Below, in pieces: positions 16,144 through 24,254 of a stretch of DNA of 48,768 nt. The stretch covers positions 1 through 48,768 of the forward strand of contig DAIDHB010000107.1 of the NCBI GenBank assembly GCA_027452145.1, given 5' to 3'. Within the stretch, counting starts at the first letter, position 1. Each line of letters opens with the position of its first letter. This stretch comes from Planctomycetales bacterium. GTDB taxonomy: Bacteria; Planctomycetota; Planctomycetia; Isosphaerales; Isosphaeraceae. The notes beneath the pieces are model-generated. The model did not search any database, was not told where the DNA came from, and was given only the letters and a program-made list of their open reading frames with translations. The translations under genes and the position numbers were made by a program.

Positions 16144-16357
16144 GGGAGAACCCCCCGCGGTCGCACAGCCCGATCACGCCGGCAGACAGGTGTCCGGGAT
16201 CCAGCATGACACAACCTGCCGGCGCGCGGCAAGACCGCCCGGGCCGACGCGCGGTCTCCTCGGCTTTATGCCTCTCAAAGACATCGGACGGCCGGGGGGG
16301 CGAGTTGAGCCGGACTGTCGGGCCGGCCGGGCGCCGCGGGTCGATCGCCCGGGACGA

Positions 16358-17512
16358 TTAGCGGCCGAGGGAAGGAAGATCGGCGCTAGCCGGGGGCGGC
16401 ACCAGGACGCCGGGCGCTCCGTCGCGAGCGAGCCGAGCTGTGACGAGGCCGCCGCCGACGCTCGTGGCGAAAGCGTTCGCCCCGTCGGTCGAGACCAGGA
16501 GCGGCGAGTCGGTCAGCGTGCGGCCCGCCACGGGGACGTCCGCGTCGCCGATCACCGACGTCGGGCGCCGGGTCCTCGGGTCGATCCGCAGGATCCCGGA
16601 TCGCAGGCCCCAGGTGCCTGTGTCCCCCCGGCGGGCGAGGTAGACGAGCCGCGGCTCGCCGTCGGGCGAGATGGCCAGGGCCGGAGATCTCTCCGCGATC
16701 TCCGCCGCATCCCTCCCGGCGGAGCCGAGCGTCCCCGCGACGCGACCGGCCGCCACGATCACACGCCCGTCTTCGCCCAGCTCCAGCCACCAGATCTGCG
16801 GCGGACCGTAGGCAGCCTTGCGCCCGCGATACACCTGCGGCCTCAGCGTCGCGAAGATCCAGCGCCGGAGCCGCGGATCGTCCGACCAGGCCGGCTCGTC
16901 GAGCAGGACCTCGCCGATCCCGGGGGGCTCGACCGCCCACGCGATCGGCCCCGAGCTCGCCCGACGCTGCCCGGGCGGCGCGTCGGGCTCGGGCGGGTGC
17001 GCCGATTCGCTCGCGAGGTCCACGCAGCATCGATGAATTCGGCCATCGGCGGCCGGGTAAAGGATCGTGGGCGTGGGGCCGGCGACCCAGCACGGCCGTC
17101 CCGAGGGAAGGACATCCGTCGCGACCCGGGCGACCACGACGCCGTCGGAGAGCCGGAAGATGCCCCAGCCCCAGAGGTCGTCGGCCGCCTCCCGATCGGC
17201 GGCTACCCAGTGGCCGGCCGCTCGGACCTCGCCGTCGGAGCCTCGCCATGGGCAGACCCGCAACATCGTCCATCGGTCCGAGGCCGGCAGGCGAATCGGC
17301 ATTCCGCGCCCGCTGGACCGATCCACCAGCTCATACCGACTGGCGACAGGCCAGTTCACGGGCCTCGCCTCGACCGGCGAGGGCTCGGCGGTCGACGCCG
17401 CCCCCGAGGTCGGCCCGGGCACCCGCAACCCCGAGGCACCGATGCCCAGGGCGGCCAGGGTCCAGAGAATCGCCAGCAAACCGATCGATCGCACCAGGGT
17501 CGTCAGGCTCAT
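16358..17512 (-). CDS. Exported or membrane-anchored protein of unknown function, beta-propeller-like
   Basis: A 384-residue protein beginning MSLTTLVRSIGLLAILWTLA, a signal peptide or single anchor, followed by a Ser/Pro/Thr-rich linker. The rest has regularly spaced Trp/Gly-rich beta segments such as AISPDGEPRLVYLARRGDTG and GLRSGILRIDPRTRRP, which resemble PD40/WD40-like propeller blades. No catalytic motif is visible and no named family is recognised. I chose the ATG at 17512 because it opens exactly at the hydrophobic segment; the longer frame to 17827 is arginine-rich and unlikely to be coding. It precedes the DUF4159 gene on the same strand by 214 bases. Confidence 0.6.
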   Translation of the reverse strand: MSLTTLVRSIGLLAILWTLAALGIGASGLRVPGPTSGAASTAEPSPVEARPVNWPVASRYELVDRSSGRGMPIRLPASDRWTMLRVCPWRGSDGEVRAAGHWVAADREAADDLWGWGIFRLSDGVVVARVATDVLPSGRPCWVAGPTPTILYPAADGRIHRCCVDLASESAHPPEPDAPPGQRRASSGPIAWAVEPPGIGEVLLDEPAWSDDPRLRRWIFATLRPQVYRGRKAAYGPPQIWWLELGEDGRVIVAAGRVAGTLGSAGRDAAEIAERSPALAISPDGEPRLVYLARRGDTGTWGLRSGILRIDPRTRRPTSVIGDADVPVAGRTLTDSPLLVSTDGANAFATSVGGGLVTARLARDGAPGVLVPPPASADLPSLGR

Positions 17513-18252
17513 CGCACCAGAATCCTGTCTCGGGTTCGCGGCCGCGACGTTTCGGTCTCGCCGCGGGCGGGTGATCGTAAGCCCCAGGCCGCGACGGGCG
17601 GACGGCAAACGATCCGGCGGCGGCGCCGGATGGCCCGGATGCCGTGCTCGCCGGTTCGCGAGCGTCCGCCGGCCGATCGTCGGCGCGCAAGGTCGCCGAA
17701 CTCGCCGGGGAGTGCTGTTGGGAGTCGTCCGCGCCGCCGGGAGAAGGCGGGCCTTCTTGAAGCCGACGGCCGCGTCGCGACCACTCGGCCGGCGTCCGGA
17801 TCGGGGAGGATGAGCGGACGCCTGCAACGGGTAGGAATCGGGCGAAGAGGTTCATCCAGGCAGACGCCCGGCTCCTCGTTTGCCCACACGGCGGGGTAGG
17901 AACCGCAACTCCCGGACCAACGCGGGATCCCGGCCGTGCCGCCTGCGGCCGACACCGCCCGGTCCGGCCCTCGATCGACGCCGTAACACGAGGCTAGCTC
18001 GTACCTTCCCGTCGCGATCCTGTCCGGGCGACTCTGTCGCCGTGGTTCGATTAATGGGATCATCGATTGGCCGGAAGCCGGTCATCCGCCGCGGGCAGGC
18101 TGCCGGGAAAACCGGCAGCGGACAGGCGGTCCCACCGGGATGCCGGAGGGGGCTGGCGACCTGGAGCGGTCGGGCAGGCCAGGAGGGTCAAGTCACGGCG
18201 CGGGGAGATGACGGACGCTCCGTCGAGGATGGGGGGGTGCCGGTCGGTGCGC
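17513..18252. other. Non-coding divergent region upstream of moxR
   Basis: About 740 bases before the proposed moxR promoter. Open frames on both strands are arginine/proline-rich with no domain or start signal. No tRNA-like fold was found. Confidence 0.45.
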
Positions 18253-18282
18253 TTGAATCGCGCGTTCGGGCGGTCATACAAT
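18253..18282 (+). promoter_or_regulatory. Candidate sigma-70-type promoter for the moxR cluster
   Basis: TTGAAT (18253-18258) and TACAAT (18277-18282) are separated by 18 bases, a good match to -35 and -10 boxes in otherwise GC-rich DNA. It lies about 135 bases upstream of the moxR ATG, oriented toward the cluster. Prediction by eye only. Confidence 0.4.
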
Positions 18283-18417
18283 GAGGGGACATGCAGGCTA
18301 CTTTGCCGGACCGGCGAGGGTCAGGCCCGGCGTGTTCGCCCGGCTGGCACGCGGGACGTTCTCCGTGCCCCTGCACCAAGCCTTCCTCCCTTTCCTCCAG
18401 AGAGGACCAGACTCCGC

Positions 18418-19446
18418 ATGTCCACGGCCGGCGACCGGATCACCCAGCTTCTCGACGAATTCCGGCATTCGCGCGATGTCATGGTCTCCGAACTGAACAA
18501 GGTCATCATCGGCCAGCGCGAGGTCATCGAGCTGATCCTGGCGGCGATCTTCACCCGGGGCCACGTCCTTCTGGTCGGCGTGCCTGGCCTGGCCAAGACG
18601 CTGATGGTCAGCTCGATCGCGCGGATCCTCGACGTGAGCTTCAAGCGCATCCAGTTCACGCCCGACCTGATGCCGTCGGACATCACCGGCACCAACGTGC
18701 TGGAGGAGCCCGAGTCGGGGCGGAGGGCCTTCCGCTTCGTGGCGGGTCCGCTGTTCGCCAACATCATCCTGGCGGACGAGATCAACCGGACGCCCCCCAA
18801 GACGCAGGCCGCGCTGCTTCAGGCGATGCAGGAGCGCGAGGTCACGGTCGGCCAGGAGACGATGCACCTGCCCGACCCGTTCTTCGTGATCGCGACCCAG
18901 AACCCGATCGAGCAGGAAGGGACCTATCCGCTCCCCGAGGCGCAGCTCGACCGGTTCATGTTCGACATCCGCGTCGGCTATCCGACCCTCGAGGAGGAGA
19001 AGCGGATCCTGATGGCCACGACCAAGGGGGAGGTCCCCGACCTGAAGAAGGTGCTGTCGGGCAAGGCGATCGTGAACCTCCAGAAGCTCGTGACCTCGGT
19101 GCCGGTCTCGGAATACACGGTCGACTATGTCACGCGGCTGGTGCGCGCGACCCGGCCGTCGGACGCGGTGGCGCCGCAGTTCATCAAGGAGCTGGTCGAC
19201 TACGGCGCCGGGCCGCGGGCCGGCCAGAACCTGATCCTCGCTGGCAAGGCGATGGCCGCGATGGACGGGCGGTTCAGCGTCTCGCTCGACGACATCCGCA
19301 AGGTGGCGGTCCCGGTGCTCCGGCACCGGATCAGCACCAACTTCCAGGCCCAGGCCGAGGGACAGACGACCGACTCGCTCATCCGGCGGCTGGTCAGCGA
19401 GGTCCGCGAGCCCGAGCCGCCGAAGTACGAACGGCCGGCGCGGTAA
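18418..19446 (+). CDS. moxR: MoxR-family AAA+ ATPase
   Basis: A 342-residue AAA+ chaperone-like ATPase of the MoxR branch. Walker A is G54-VPGLAK60-T61, Walker B is IILADEINR (D120, E121). Next comes TPPKTQAALLQAMQE, the sensor 1 stretch FFVIATQNPIEQEGTYPLPE, and a C-terminal lid with GAGPRAGQNLILAGKAMA and the DDIRKVAVPVLRHRI helix. MoxR proteins act with von Willebrand factor A proteins encoded beside them to mature or insert metal cofactors or assemble complexes at the membrane. The ATG at 18418 follows an AGAGGA stretch. First gene of the plus-strand cluster; the DUF58, BatA and VWA genes downstream are probable partners, although three unrelated genes now lie between. Confidence 0.93.
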   Translation: MSTAGDRITQLLDEFRHSRDVMVSELNKVIIGQREVIELILAAIFTRGHVLLVGVPGLAKTLMVSSIARILDVSFKRIQFTPDLMPSDITGTNVLEEPESGRRAFRFVAGPLFANIILADEINRTPPKTQAALLQAMQEREVTVGQETMHLPDPFFVIATQNPIEQEGTYPLPEAQLDRFMFDIRVGYPTLEEEKRILMATTKGEVPDLKKVLSGKAIVNLQKLVTSVPVSEYTVDYVTRLVRATRPSDAVAPQFIKELVDYGAGPRAGQNLILAGKAMAAMDGRFSVSLDDIRKVAVPVLRHRISTNFQAQAEGQTTDSLIRRLVSEVREPEPPKYERPAR

Positions 19447-19459
19447 AGGAGGTTCCCCG

Positions 19460-20041
19460 ATGGCGACCGTTCCGTCCGTCCTGACGCTCGGTCCGCAGGA
19501 TCACGGGCGGCTCCTGACGGCCGAGGAATTCGCCGAGGCCACCTACGCCGAGCCGTGGAAGTACGAGCGCGAGCAGGGGAGGCTGATCGTCATGCCGCCC
19601 GATGGCCCGGGACATGACCGTGGTACCGAGCCCATCAGGGATCACCTGGGGGCCTATCGCCTTTCCCATCCGGATTTGGTGGACGAGGTCGTCTCCGAGG
19701 CCTGGGTCCGCGTCGACGAGGGTACGGATCGCATCGGGGACATCGGCGTCTTCCTCGCCGGCCCTCGATCGCCCGTCGAGCGGCCGGAGCGTGTCCCGGA
19801 GTTGATGTTCGAGATCGTCAGCCCCGATCGGAAATCCCGTGACCGCGATTACGTCAAGAAGCGCCACGAGTATCACCGGCTGGGCGTGCTGGAATACGTC
19901 GTGATCGATCGGTTCCGGCACCGGGCGACGGTCTATTCGGCCGGTCCGCGCGGCTACCGCAAGTGTGTCCTGCGACCGGGCGATGTCTACACCAGCCCGC
20001 TTTTGCCGGGGCTGGCGATTCCCCTGGCAGGGCTGCTTTGA
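19460..20041 (+). CDS. Uma2-family (DUF820) endonuclease-like protein
   Basis: A 193-residue Uma2 protein with the putative active-site set intact: D94 in RIGDIGVFL, E118 in LMFEIVSPD, and lysines 133-134 in RDYVKKRHEYHRLGVLEYVVID. The GLAIPLAGLL C-terminus is typical. It starts 13 bases after moxR with AAAGGAGG in front, so it is cotranscribed with moxR. The family has a PD-(D/E)xK nuclease fold but its biological role is unclear; mobility-linked or housekeeping roles have both been suggested. It does not normally belong in a moxR/DUF58 cluster and is likely inserted together with the two following genes. Confidence 0.88.
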   Translation: MATVPSVLTLGPQDHGRLLTAEEFAEATYAEPWKYEREQGRLIVMPPDGPGHDRGTEPIRDHLGAYRLSHPDLVDEVVSEAWVRVDEGTDRIGDIGVFLAGPRSPVERPERVPELMFEIVSPDRKSRDRDYVKKRHEYHRLGVLEYVVIDRFRHRATVYSAGPRGYRKCVLRPGDVYTSPLLPGLAIPLAGLL

Positions 20042-20109
20042 AGACGGGGAGGTTCTTCCAGCGCCTCAGGATTCCAGATGATCGCGAAGAGCAGGGGGGT
20101 CCGAACTGA

Positions 20110-20676
20110 ATGAGCGAGGTATTCGCCGAAGCGAGCGATCAATCGGCTGGATTGAACCTCGTGATCGAGGAGCTTGGTCCATCCCATCCGGGGTTGAATC
20201 CCACTCTCCTGATGGAACCGGCACGAGTCGCCCTGGCTCGCTATCACCGATCTCCAGCGAGGTTTAAAATCATTGGGCCCGCAGGCGAGACGACGGCCCG
20301 GGTCCACTTCGGAATGCCCGACCCACGCTCGGCGAACACTGTTGAAAGAGAAAGATGCGTCGAGGAGGGAGCTATCGTTTTCGGGGCCATGCTCCTGGCG
20401 GAACTCAGGGGGATTCGGATCACCCGGGTTGTCCCCCGTCGTGGGAGAGCCGATTATTTCCTCGAGAGCCCGGTGGAACCTGGTCTCTGGTTGCTCGAGG
20501 TTAGCGGGACGGACGAGGGCGAAATCCAGAGTCGCAAGAGGAACAAGATACGCCAGCTCCAGGCGACGCCCTATCGGGACACACCCAACTTCCGCGGCGG
20601 TTACGTGGCCGTCACGCGATTTGCTCCGGAAGCTTGCAGCCTGCTCGAACAGTGGTCCATCGACAACGGGGGTTAG
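20110..20676 (+). CDS. Protein of unknown function, possible PD-(D/E)xK fold
   Basis: A 188-residue soluble protein with no family I recognise. A potential nuclease-type site can be laid out: helical E85/E86 (RCVEEGAIVFGAMLLAEL), D115 at the end of a strand (RGRADYFLE), E130 in the hydrophobic strand LWLLEVSGT, and lysines 143/146 in the following helix (IQSRKRNKIRQLQ). This spacing resembles PD-(D/E)xK proteins with a migrated lysine, including Uma2; it is inference. The gene lies between Uma2 and a helical partner gene, with only two bases between its stop and the next start. Composition is visibly lower in G+C than moxR and DUF58, consistent with recent acquisition. Confidence 0.7.
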   Translation: MSEVFAEASDQSAGLNLVIEELGPSHPGLNPTLLMEPARVALARYHRSPARFKIIGPAGETTARVHFGMPDPRSANTVERERCVEEGAIVFGAMLLAELRGIRITRVVPRRGRADYFLESPVEPGLWLLEVSGTDEGEIQSRKRNKIRQLQATPYRDTPNFRGGYVAVTRFAPEACSLLEQWSIDNGG

Positions 20677-20678
20677 GC

Positions 20679-21059
20679 ATGGATCCGCGAATCCATCGAG
20701 CCCAGAAGCTCTACTGGGAAATCTACGGGACGGGCACGACTCCCCGGGCCGGGTGCCTGGACGAACTCGTGGAGATGGCCGAACTCCACGAAGGGATCGC
20801 CAGAGACCGTCTCGACCAGGGCGATGGCAAGGGATGGATCGACTGGTACGCTGCCCTGACGGCACTGGGTGATGCAGGCCGGATCGAGGACGCACGAAGG
20901 TTGATCGCCGAGGGGCGGCGGCGGGTCGACGCGTTTCTCTCATCGAAAGCCGCCATCGAGCGGGAGCTGTCCGAATTCGAGAGCTGGCTCCGGACCAAAG
21001 CCGGCACGAACGAGCCCGCCCCGCCACGTCCCCAGTCATCGATCCCCACGAGAACCTGA
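20679..21059 (+). CDS. Small helical protein of unknown function, partner of the preceding gene
   Basis: A 126-residue mostly alpha-helical, charged protein without signal peptide or membrane segment. Visible stretches are RIHRAQKLYWEIYG, LVEMAELHEGIARDRLDQGD, IDWYAALTALGDAGRIEDAR (TPR-like helix pair) and AAIERELSEFESWL, ending in a disordered Pro/Thr tail. The ATG at 20679 comes two bases after the TAG of the preceding gene, so the two are translationally coupled and probably act together. The TPR-like pair suggests a protein-binding role. No family recognised. The stop is two bases before the DUF58 start, so the pair is fused into the cluster transcript. Confidence 0.65.
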   Translation: MDPRIHRAQKLYWEIYGTGTTPRAGCLDELVEMAELHEGIARDRLDQGDGKGWIDWYAALTALGDAGRIEDARRLIAEGRRRVDAFLSSKAAIERELSEFESWLRTKAGTNEPAPPRPQSSIPTRT

Positions 21060-21061
21060 CC

Positions 21062-21961
21062 ATGGCCGGCACCGCCGAGAAATACCTGAAGCCCGAGGTC
21101 ATCCGCCAGGTGGCGCGGCTGGACCTGCGCGCCAAGTTCATCATCGAGGGGTTCATCGCGGGTCTGCACGCCAGCCCGTTCCACGGCTTCTCGGTCGAGT
21201 TCTCCGAGCACCGGAAATACACCACCGGCGACAACATCTCCGACATCGACTGGAACGTCTACGCCAAAACCGACCGCTTCTATATCAAGAAGTTCCAGGC
21301 CGAGACGAATCTGACCGGCTACCTGGTCATGGATTTATCCGGTTCGATGGGTTACACTTACAGGCAGGAGCTGAACAAGTTTGAGTACAGCATCAGCCTG
21401 GCGGCGGCGCTGTGCTACCTGATGATCCACCAGCAGGATCCGGTCGGGCTGATCGCCTTCGACCAGAAGGTCTCGCGGAGCCTGGCCCCCGGCAGCAAGC
21501 GGTCGCAACTGGGGAACATCCTGTCGATGCTCGCGAAGCTCAAGCCGGAGGGGACGACCGACATCGAGGCGAGCCTGCTCCAGGTCGCCGGCATGTTGCG
21601 GCACCGGAGCCTGGTGATGCTCTTCAGCGACCTGCTGGGCGACCCCGACTCGATCCTGCGGGCGATCCACCGGCTGCGGTTCTCGGGCCACGACCTGATC
21701 GTGTTCCACATCCTGGACGAGGCCGAGGCGGAGTTCCCCTTCGAGGGGATGCTGCAACTGGAGGACAACGAGACCCGGGAGATCCTCGAGGTCGACGCCG
21801 ATGCGATCAAGGCGGACTATCTTGAGGAAGTGGAGCAGTTCCGCGCCAGGTATCGGGCCGATTGCGTCCGGGCGCGTATCGACTATGTCCCGCTGCACAC
21901 CGGGATGCCGTTCGACAAGGCGCTGATGAGCTACTTGCTGACGCGGCAGGCCCGGGCCTGA
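21062..21961 (+). CDS. DUF58 domain protein (MoxR partner, VWA-like)
   Basis: A 299-residue DUF58 protein. The DUF58 signature runs through residues 40-83: FHGFSVEFSEHRKYTTGDNI, SDIDWNVYAKTDRFYIKKF. It leads into a von Willebrand factor A-like fold with a MIDAS motif D91-L-S-G-S95, a later threonine region (EGTTDIEASLL) and LVMLFSDLLGD. Such proteins bind a divalent metal ion and act with MoxR ATPases. There is no membrane segment in this version, so it is probably a cytoplasmic adaptor for the membrane proteins encoded next. Length and start (two bases after the preceding stop) are normal. Confidence 0.92.
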   Translation: MAGTAEKYLKPEVIRQVARLDLRAKFIIEGFIAGLHASPFHGFSVEFSEHRKYTTGDNISDIDWNVYAKTDRFYIKKFQAETNLTGYLVMDLSGSMGYTYRQELNKFEYSISLAAALCYLMIHQQDPVGLIAFDQKVSRSLAPGSKRSQLGNILSMLAKLKPEGTTDIEASLLQVAGMLRHRSLVMLFSDLLGDPDSILRAIHRLRFSGHDLIVFHILDEAEAEFPFEGMLQLEDNETREILEVDADAIKADYLEEVEQFRARYRADCVRARIDYVPLHTGMPFDKALMSYLLTRQARA

Positions 21962-21982
21962 TGACGGAGTGATCGACCGGCC

Positions 21983-24220
21983 ATGGAAATGTCGTTGCTC
22001 CACGCGGGCCTCGCGGCCGGGGCGGCCCTCGCCGCCCTGCCGGTGATCCTGCACCTGTTCATGCGTCAGACGCCCAAGCACGTCGTCTTCCCGGCGCTGC
22101 GGCTGATCCGCGAGCGGCAGAAGCGGAGCAAGAAGCGGTTGCGGGTGAAGAACTGGCTGCTGCTCCTGGCGCGGATGGCCGTCCTGGCCCTGATGGCGCT
22201 GGCGCTGGCGCGGCCAACGCTCTACTCGCAGGTGCCGATTGGCGACCACTCGGTGCCGACGGCCCTCGGCCTGGTCTTCGACACCAGCCTGTCGATGAAG
22301 TACAAGGACCGGGACCGGACCCGGCTGGACGAGGCCAGGGAGCGCGCCCGGGAGATCATCGGCAAGCTGCCCGACTCGAGCCTCGTCTTCGTGGTCGACT
22401 CGTCGATCCCGGGCTCGACGGGGCTGTCGCCGGCCGCGGCGCTCAAGCGGGTCGACGAGCTGACGACGCACGCGGCCAGCCGTCCGCTGAACGTGGCAAT
22501 GGGCGAGGTCTACGAGGCGGTCGCCGCCGCCGACAAGCCGGCGCGGGTGGTGTACGTGCTGACCGACCTGGCCCGGACGGCCTGGGACACCGACCGGCCC
22601 GCCGAGGGGCTCGACAAGGTCGAGAAGATCAAGAAGTCGAAGGGCGGCCGGATGGCGACCTTCGTCGTCCGGCTGGCGCCGGGCGAGGTCCACAACGTGG
22701 AGGTCGAGGCGGCCGAGCCCTCGCGCGAGACGGCGACCGAGGGGGAGCCGATCGAGATCCGCACCCGGGTCCGCTCGCAGGGCCCGGGCAAGGAGCCGGC
22801 CGTCCGGACCGTCGAGTTCTACATCGACGGGGTGAAGAAGAACCAGAAGATCGTCCGCATCGCGCCCGACCATCCCGAGGAGATCGTCTTCCCCGCCCCG
22901 CCGACCCTCAAGGAGGGCGAGCTGCACCGGGGCGAGATCGTCGTGACCGGCGCCCCCGATCCCTACGAGGACGACGACCGCCGCTTCTTCACCCTGCGGA
23001 TCCGGCCGCCGCTGAAGGTCCTGGTCATCGCCGACCGGGCCGTCGACGGCAACTTCGTCGCCGCGGCACTCGATCCCGAAGTGCCCGCCGCCGGCGCGAG
23101 GACGTTCCGCGTCGAGCGGAACACCACGGCCGAGTTCCAGGCCCGCGACAAGGCCTCGCTAGCGAACTACGCATGCGTCTTCCTGACCAACGTCGCCGAG
23201 CTCGACCAGGCGTCGTGGGGCGCGCTCAACGGCTACGTGCATCAGGGCGGCGGACTGGTCATCGGCGCCGGAAATCGCTGCGACGCGGCGAACTACGGCG
23301 GCGAGATCCCCGGGCAGCTCCTGCCGGCGCAGCTCGATCGGCCGAGCCCGCGGCGCGACATCAGCTTCGGCAAGGTCACCGACCTGACGCACCCGCTATT
23401 TGAGCGCTACGGCCGTGACCTCGACGCCCAGCTCGTGCAGGTGCTGGTGTACCACCACTGGGAGCTCAAGGCCCAGGCCCAGCCGATCGAGGGAACCCGG
23501 ACGCTGGTGACCTACACCGACGGCACGCCCGCGCTGCTCGAGCGCTCGTTCAAGGGGCCGAGGACCGGACGCGTGCTGCTCTGGACCACGCCGCTGGCCC
23601 GGAACAAGGACAAGCGAGCCCGCGACGCCTGGAACGAGTGGCCGATCGTGGGCTGGTCGTTCCTGGTGCTGACGAACCTCACCGTCCCGTACCTGGCCGG
23701 AGCCGACGAGGCCAGGCTCAACTTCGAGGCCGGCCAGTCGGTGCAGCTCCACCTCGACCCGAGCGTGCGCTACAAGAGCTTCTCGCTCACCGGGCCCGAT
23801 TCGAAGACCACCGAGCTCACCCCGCCGGCGAGCCGCGACACCCTCGACGTGGCGATGGTTCAGCCCCTGCCGGGGCAGTGGACGGTCAAGGCATTGACCG
23901 AGGGGGATCGCCCGAGCGTGCTGGGCTTCAGCCTCAACCCGCCCCGCGCGGAGAGCCGGTTCGAGGTGATGGACGCCCCCCGTCTCGACGCGGTCTTCGG
24001 CAAGGACGGCTATCACCTGGCCGAGGACGAGAAGTCGCTGGAAAAGGTTGAGGGGCTCGTACGCAGAGGCCACGAGATCTTCCCTTATCTGATGCTGCTG
24101 ATCCTGATCGTGGTGACGTTCGAGAACTTCCTGGCGAACACGTTCTACAAGGAGGCGCCGCGGGCCGGCGCGGCGGGTGCCGGAACCGCCCGCGAGCCCG
24201 TGTCGGCGTCCGCGGCCTGA
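21983..24220 (+). CDS. BatA-domain membrane protein with VWA domain
   Basis: A 745-residue membrane protein. The N-terminus is the BatA/aerotolerance domain: a first membrane helix at residues 7-27, the FPALRLIRERQKRSKKRLRV basic loop, then a second helix (LLLLARMAVLALMALALARP). A VWA domain follows with D100-T-S-L-S104 as MIDAS. The middle has beta-rich and GATase-like parts (VLVIADRAVDGNFVAAAL, GALNGYVHQGGGLVIGAG). A C-terminal helix (YLMLLILIVVTFENFLA) closes the protein. It probably presents its large domain in the periplasm and couples to MoxR/DUF58. It follows DUF58 by 21 bases and precedes the next gene by 34. Confidence 0.88.
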   Translation: MEMSLLHAGLAAGAALAALPVILHLFMRQTPKHVVFPALRLIRERQKRSKKRLRVKNWLLLLARMAVLALMALALARPTLYSQVPIGDHSVPTALGLVFDTSLSMKYKDRDRTRLDEARERAREIIGKLPDSSLVFVVDSSIPGSTGLSPAAALKRVDELTTHAASRPLNVAMGEVYEAVAAADKPARVVYVLTDLARTAWDTDRPAEGLDKVEKIKKSKGGRMATFVVRLAPGEVHNVEVEAAEPSRETATEGEPIEIRTRVRSQGPGKEPAVRTVEFYIDGVKKNQKIVRIAPDHPEEIVFPAPPTLKEGELHRGEIVVTGAPDPYEDDDRRFFTLRIRPPLKVLVIADRAVDGNFVAAALDPEVPAAGARTFRVERNTTAEFQARDKASLANYACVFLTNVAELDQASWGALNGYVHQGGGLVIGAGNRCDAANYGGEIPGQLLPAQLDRPSPRRDISFGKVTDLTHPLFERYGRDLDAQLVQVLVYHHWELKAQAQPIEGTRTLVTYTDGTPALLERSFKGPRTGRVLLWTTPLARNKDKRARDAWNEWPIVGWSFLVLTNLTVPYLAGADEARLNFEAGQSVQLHLDPSVRYKSFSLTGPDSKTTELTPPASRDTLDVAMVQPLPGQWTVKALTEGDRPSVLGFSLNPPRAESRFEVMDAPRLDAVFGKDGYHLAEDEKSLEKVEGLVRRGHEIFPYLMLLILIVVTFENFLANTFYKEAPRAGAAGAGTAREPVSASAA

Positions 24221-24254
24221 TGTCGCGGCCGCATGCGACGGCTGGGAGGTCCGC

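Noticed and set aside
13891..16209. 772-codon plus-strand open frame opposite the DUF4159 gene
   Set aside because: Shadow of a real gene: no domains, repetitive Leu/Val/Asp composition, and the opposite strand has a signal peptide and two DUF4159 domains.
18040..18060. GGTTCGATT resembling a tRNA T-loop
   Set aside because: The flanking bases cannot form the T stem and no acceptor or anticodon arms are present.
20672..20678. A second GTTAGGC, directly before the start at 20679
   Set aside because: It is formed by the stop codon of the preceding gene and has no hairpin or RYYYAAC partner upstream, so chance is the simpler explanation.
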